Shown here in pieces: positions 61,827-64,000 of a stretch of 64,000 nucleotides of DNA. A program made the position numbers and the translations under genes. This stretch comes from Candidatus Poribacteria bacterium. Lineage in GTDB: Bacteria > Poribacteria > WGA-4E > WGA-3G. Each line of letters starts with the position of its first letter. The first letter of the stretch is position 1. The notes under the pieces were generated by a model. It worked only from the letters and a program-made list of their open reading frames with translations, had not been told where the DNA came from and made no database searches. The DNA lies in the NCBI GenBank assembly GCA_022820835.1, contig JAJEET010000026.1, positions 36,543-100,542 of the forward strand, given 5' to 3'.

Positions 61827-62726
61827 TTAGGATTGTCGCCGGGGTGCACGACCTCGCTTGCGTTGCCTTGGCGCGCGGGGCTGACGTTGGTCACCGTCGC
61901 CAATCGCTTCGGGTTCCGATGACAACTCCGCCTCTTCAAGTATAGTGGCACCCTCTTCTTCATGCCGTTCCGCCACTTGCGGGTCACTTACCTGCTGGGC
62001 AGCATCGGTCTGTGCTGATACTTGCTCACCCTCAGCACCTTCTGAGGCTTCACCACGTCCTTCAATCACCGCTTCAGCTAAAACTGAACAGATAAGACGG
62101 ATTGAACGGATAGCATCGTCGTTGCCTGGCACCGGCAAATCAATCGGGTCCGGGTCACAATTCGTGTCAACAATCGCGACAATCGGAATCCCTAATTTAT
62201 TTGCTTCAGCGATAGCGGTGTGCTCTTTGCGCGTATCTGTCACGATGACGACTTGCGGAAGTCTTTTCATCTCTCTGATGCCGCTGAGGTTATTACTCAG
62301 TTTACCTTTCTCACGTCGGAGGTTCATCACCTCTTTTTTAGGTATTCTTTCAAAGAGTCCACTCTCTTCATCGGCATCCAACTTATCCAACCGGTTAATA
62401 CTACGGCGGATCGTCTGGAAATTAGTAAGCATTCCGCCAAGCCAGCGATGATTCACGTGATACATACTACATCGGCCTGCTTCGTCTTGCACCGCTTCTT
62501 GCGACTGTCGTTTTGTACCAACAAATAACACGCCACCTCTCTTCGCAGCGATGTCTCGCACGAAGTCCGCAGCATTCTGCAGCATCCGTAACGTTTTCTG
62601 CAGATCAATAATATAGATCCCGTTACGCTCGGCGAAGATGTATTCTGCCATCTTCGGGTTCCAGCGACGGGTTTGATGTCCAAAATGAACTCCGCATTCA
62701 AGGAGCTCTTTCATTGTAACTGCCAA
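61827..62726 (-). CDS. rpsB: 30S ribosomal protein S2 with a charged C-terminal extension
   Basis: Small-subunit protein S2, 299 residues. Start is TTG 62726, giving [20 protein letters not shown], the family opening, with AGGAGG about 7 bases upstream. The core shows [39 protein letters not shown] and [20 protein letters not shown]. The last 80 residues are an acidic then basic tail ([36 protein letters not shown]) not in E. coli S2. The leader has a hairpin at 62744-62765 and a promoter at 62908-62936. Confidence 0.97.
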   Translation of the reverse strand: MAVTMKELLECGVHFGHQTRRWNPKMAEYIFAERNGIYIIDLQKTLRMLQNAADFVRDIAAKRGGVLFVGTKRQSQEAVQDEAGRCSMYHVNHRWLGGMLTNFQTIRRSINRLDKLDADEESGLFERIPKKEVMNLRREKGKLSNNLSGIREMKRLPQVVIVTDTRKEHTAIAEANKLGIPIVAIVDTNCDPDPIDLPVPGNDDAIRSIRLICSVLAEAVIEGRGEASEGAEGEQVSAQTDAAQQVSDPQVAERHEEEGATILEEAELSSEPEAIGDGDQRQPRAPRQRKRGRAPRRQS

Positions 62727-62743
62727 AAAAACCTCCTAAGTTT

Positions 62744-62765
62744 GTAGAAGCAAGACTGCTTCTAC
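62744..62765 (-). promoter_or_regulatory. hairpin in the rpsB leader
   Basis: GTAGAAGCA (62744-62752) pairs perfectly with TGCTTCTAC (62757-62765), loop AGAC, directly upstream of the rpsB ribosome site. S2 represses its own operon in other bacteria through leader structures, so this may be part of an autoregulatory site (inference). A second ribosome-site-like GAAGGAGG lies about 20 bases further upstream. Confidence 0.6.
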
Positions 62766-62907
62766 CGGGTTTTCACATCCACCTCCTTCATATTTGCATC
62801 AGACTCCCAATATGAGAGAACCCGCTGTGCAAATCAAGAGGTGTGTCGTCTTCAGTATTAAAGTTCAAAAATCTGATGAACCCATGTTCATCAAAAGTAT
62901 TGTAAAT

Positions 62908-62936
62908 ATTTTACCACAGAAATTGCCATATTTCAA
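62908..62936 (-). promoter_or_regulatory. promoter for rpsB-tsf
   Basis: On the minus strand TTGAAA (62936-62931) and TAAAAT (62913-62908) with a 17-base spacer, five of six matches each. It gives a leader of about 170 bases with the hairpin at 62744-62765. The 62766-63165 region holds no other ORF with a ribosome site. Confidence 0.65.
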
Positions 62937-63165
62937 GTTTAATGTTATAACACGGATTTTAAGCGACTGTCAAGGAAAATTCAAATGTTCCTATTCCGAC
63001 TGAAAACTGAAAATAAAATGAACCTTTTACACAGATATCAGACTAATGGAGTGAAAGCAGATATTGAACATCAAATAAAAATAACACTTCAATGCAAGTT
63101 TATAGTAAATGTACAACTCTAAAAAAGACACGCGAATGTTCTCGAAAATAAAACAGGAGAAAATC

Positions 63166-63507
63166 ATGACTACGAAAGTTCGCAAACAGAACGGCATAAC
63201 AATAGTAGAACCGAAGGGAAAAATAGTAGGACCTGCAACATCAGAATTACGGAAAGTGCTCTCACCACAGATCATGGCATCCGACCCACCCTGTATCCTC
63301 ATCAATTTTGAGCACGTTAATAAGATTGATAGCTCGGGGCTCGGCGTGCTGATGGAGGTGCGTGCACTCACGAATCGTAAAAAGGGCCGTCTCGGAGTCG
63401 TTAACGTCGGTAAACAGATCAAAAACCTGATTGTCCTTAATCGACTCGTCAGATACTTTGAACATTTCGACAGCGAAGATTCAGCCATTTCAGCATTGGC
63501 ATCCTAA
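63166..63507 (+). CDS. STAS-domain anti-anti-sigma-factor-like protein
   Basis: 113 residues. A lone STAS domain as in SpoIIAA/RsbV: ITIVEPKGKIVGPATSELRK, a strand CILINFEHVNKI, then the phosphorylatable serine motif DSSGLGVLMEV (S56/S57), and KGRLGVVNVGKQIKNLIVLN. Such proteins control sigma factors by partner switching with an anti-sigma kinase; no kinase gene is adjacent. AGGAG lies 7 bases before ATG 63166. A near-perfect terminator follows the stop. It may pair with the PP2C phosphatase elsewhere in the window (inference). Confidence 0.93.
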   Translation: MTTKVRKQNGITIVEPKGKIVGPATSELRKVLSPQIMASDPPCILINFEHVNKIDSSGLGVLMEVRALTNRKKGRLGVVNVGKQIKNLIVLNRLVRYFEHFDSEDSAISALAS

Positions 63508-63530
63508 AAGCAATGGGCAAGCAATATATC

Positions 63531-63560
63531 AAAAGGGAGTGGTTCTACCACTCCCTTTTT
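63531..63560 (+). terminator. intrinsic terminator after the STAS gene
   Basis: AAAAGGGAGTGGT (63531-63543) and ACCACTCCCTTTT (63547-63559) form a perfect 13-base stem with a TCT loop, ending in a T-run. It is the clearest rho-independent terminator of the window. Confidence 0.92.
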
Positions 63561-63649
63561 GTGTTTACGGACCCAATGGTAACCGAGCCTAAACTGATAG
63601 CCATTAAAAAAAATATAGAATTTGAGTGCTGCATACGGTATAATTGGAC

Positions 63650-63783
63650 AGGTGATACCACCCACTACCTAAAGGTAGGGGCTTCGGTTTCATAGCGACT
63701 GCGGTTTTCGCTGAAGCGTCTACCGTCTTATTATCGCTCCACCAGCAGGCGATTATTCCGAATCAGATCGGCATTATCGTGGC
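63650..63783 (-). ncRNA. right end / candidate omega-RNA scaffold of the IS200/IS605-type element
   Basis: Downstream of the tnpB 3' end (minus strand). CTACCT (63665-63670) and AGGTAG (63673-63678) form the CCACTACCTAAAGGTAGGGG hairpin typical of IS605-group right ends, followed by GCTTCGG. A second small stem AGCGA/TCGCT lies next to it (63694-63712). In known IS200/IS605 elements the 3' part of tnpB plus this end makes the RNA guide. The guide portion and boundary need comparison with other copies. Confidence 0.55.
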
Positions 63784-64000
63784 TTATGTCACGGGTATCC
63801 CCGCCTGCAAAATGTTTTTCGCAGCGTTTATGTCTCTGTCGTGGTGGGAACCACATTCCGGACATATCCACTCTCTATCAGAAAGCGTTAGATTTTCGTT
63901 GTGGTGTCCACAATCCGAACAAGGTTTTGTCGTGGCTGTCCACTGTCCCGCTTTCAATAATGTTTTGCCGTATTTGGCACATGTCCATTGAAGTATCATT
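63784..64000 (-). CDS. tnpB: TnpB (IS200/IS605-type RNA-guided nuclease), 3' part, cut by window edge
   Basis: The frame is open to the window edge and stops at 63784. The C-terminal zinc ribbon is clear: CSDC (C27, C30 of the visible part) and CPEC (C46, C49), with HHNENLTLSDREW between and the HDRDINAAKNIL motif after it. The D in DRDxNAA is the third RuvC catalytic aspartate. TnpB uses an RNA made from the element's right end as guide. The N-terminal part with the other catalytic residues lies beyond the window. Whether a tnpA (Y1 transposase) accompanies it cannot be seen. Confidence 0.92.
   Translation of the reverse strand, partial: MILQWTCAKYGKTLLKAGQWTATTKPCSDCGHHNENLTLSDREWICPECGSHHDRDINAAKNILQAGIPVT

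Overview
The window looks like chromosomal DNA of an uncultured, Gram-negative-type bacterium of roughly even base composition. The protein set (WD40 and PQQ beta-propellers, ASPIC/UnbV CRTAC1-like proteins, NPCBM proteins, Gfo/Idh oxidoreductases, Uma2, FRG, ceramidase-like hydrolase) resembles sponge- and marine-associated Candidatus Poribacteria. That assignment is inference from gene content, not from a marker search. alr, dapA and dapF indicate meso-DAP peptidoglycan, dxr indicates the MEP isoprenoid route, and rseP, cdsA and secreted beta-propellers fit a diderm envelope. No rRNA, tRNA or CRISPR array was seen.

Layout. 1-2213 (+): the conserved nadD / yacG-like / yqeK / rsfS group behind a 17-bp-spaced sigma70-type promoter. 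2284-9150: PP2C phosphatase, M19 dipeptidase, aldo/keto reductase and dnaE. 9151-16255: an MFS exporter, then a minus-strand three-gene operon (small protein, TPR/FG-GAP/ASPIC protein, WD40 protein). 16324-22362 (+): a frameshifted Uma2, an RNA/DNA-ligase-like nucleotidyltransferase overlapping a polyamine-type permease pair, alr and an ABC ATPase. 22438-27939: ceramidase-like hydrolase, a membrane protein, a nonsense-interrupted SnoaL-like gene, dapA, dapF and dus. 28010-29047: a RelE/HicB-like toxin-antitoxin pair plus a decayed second copy. 29164-34648: P-loop protein, two oxidoreductases, phhB, an unusual four-repeat protein and an SDR. 34828-40582 (-): two PQQ propellers and an M16C protease. 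40747-46759: an FRG gene with an in-frame stop, an 11-repeat TPR protein, a small protein, GNAT, ndk and two NPCBM paralogs. 46861-62726 (-): a continuous 16-kb run, TPR / CRTAC1-like / ATP-grasp / aldolase-like / priA / UDG / rseP / dxr / cdsA / frr / tsf / rpsB. 63166-64000: a STAS protein with a clean terminator, then the 3' end of an IS200/IS605-type tnpB and its right end.

The most distinctive signal lies between the genes. (1) A MITE family of 91-93 bp has TAGRACTTAC terminal repeats and a GGGGTTACAAACCCC core, and shorter core-only copies occur elsewhere. (2) A family of heptamer-flanked hairpins abuts stop codons. Its core is an AAAGAG...CTCTTT inverted repeat, and one copy sits in frame inside the CRTAC1-like gene. 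(3) Several accessory genes (Uma2, FRG, SnoaL-like, second toxin-antitoxin copy) carry exactly one inactivating change each, which suggests active turnover, recoding or assembly error. The best candidates for something new are the ligase-like protein, the four-repeat QPIVxERHxH protein, the HicB-like/RelE pairing and the stop-codon-abutting hairpin family.
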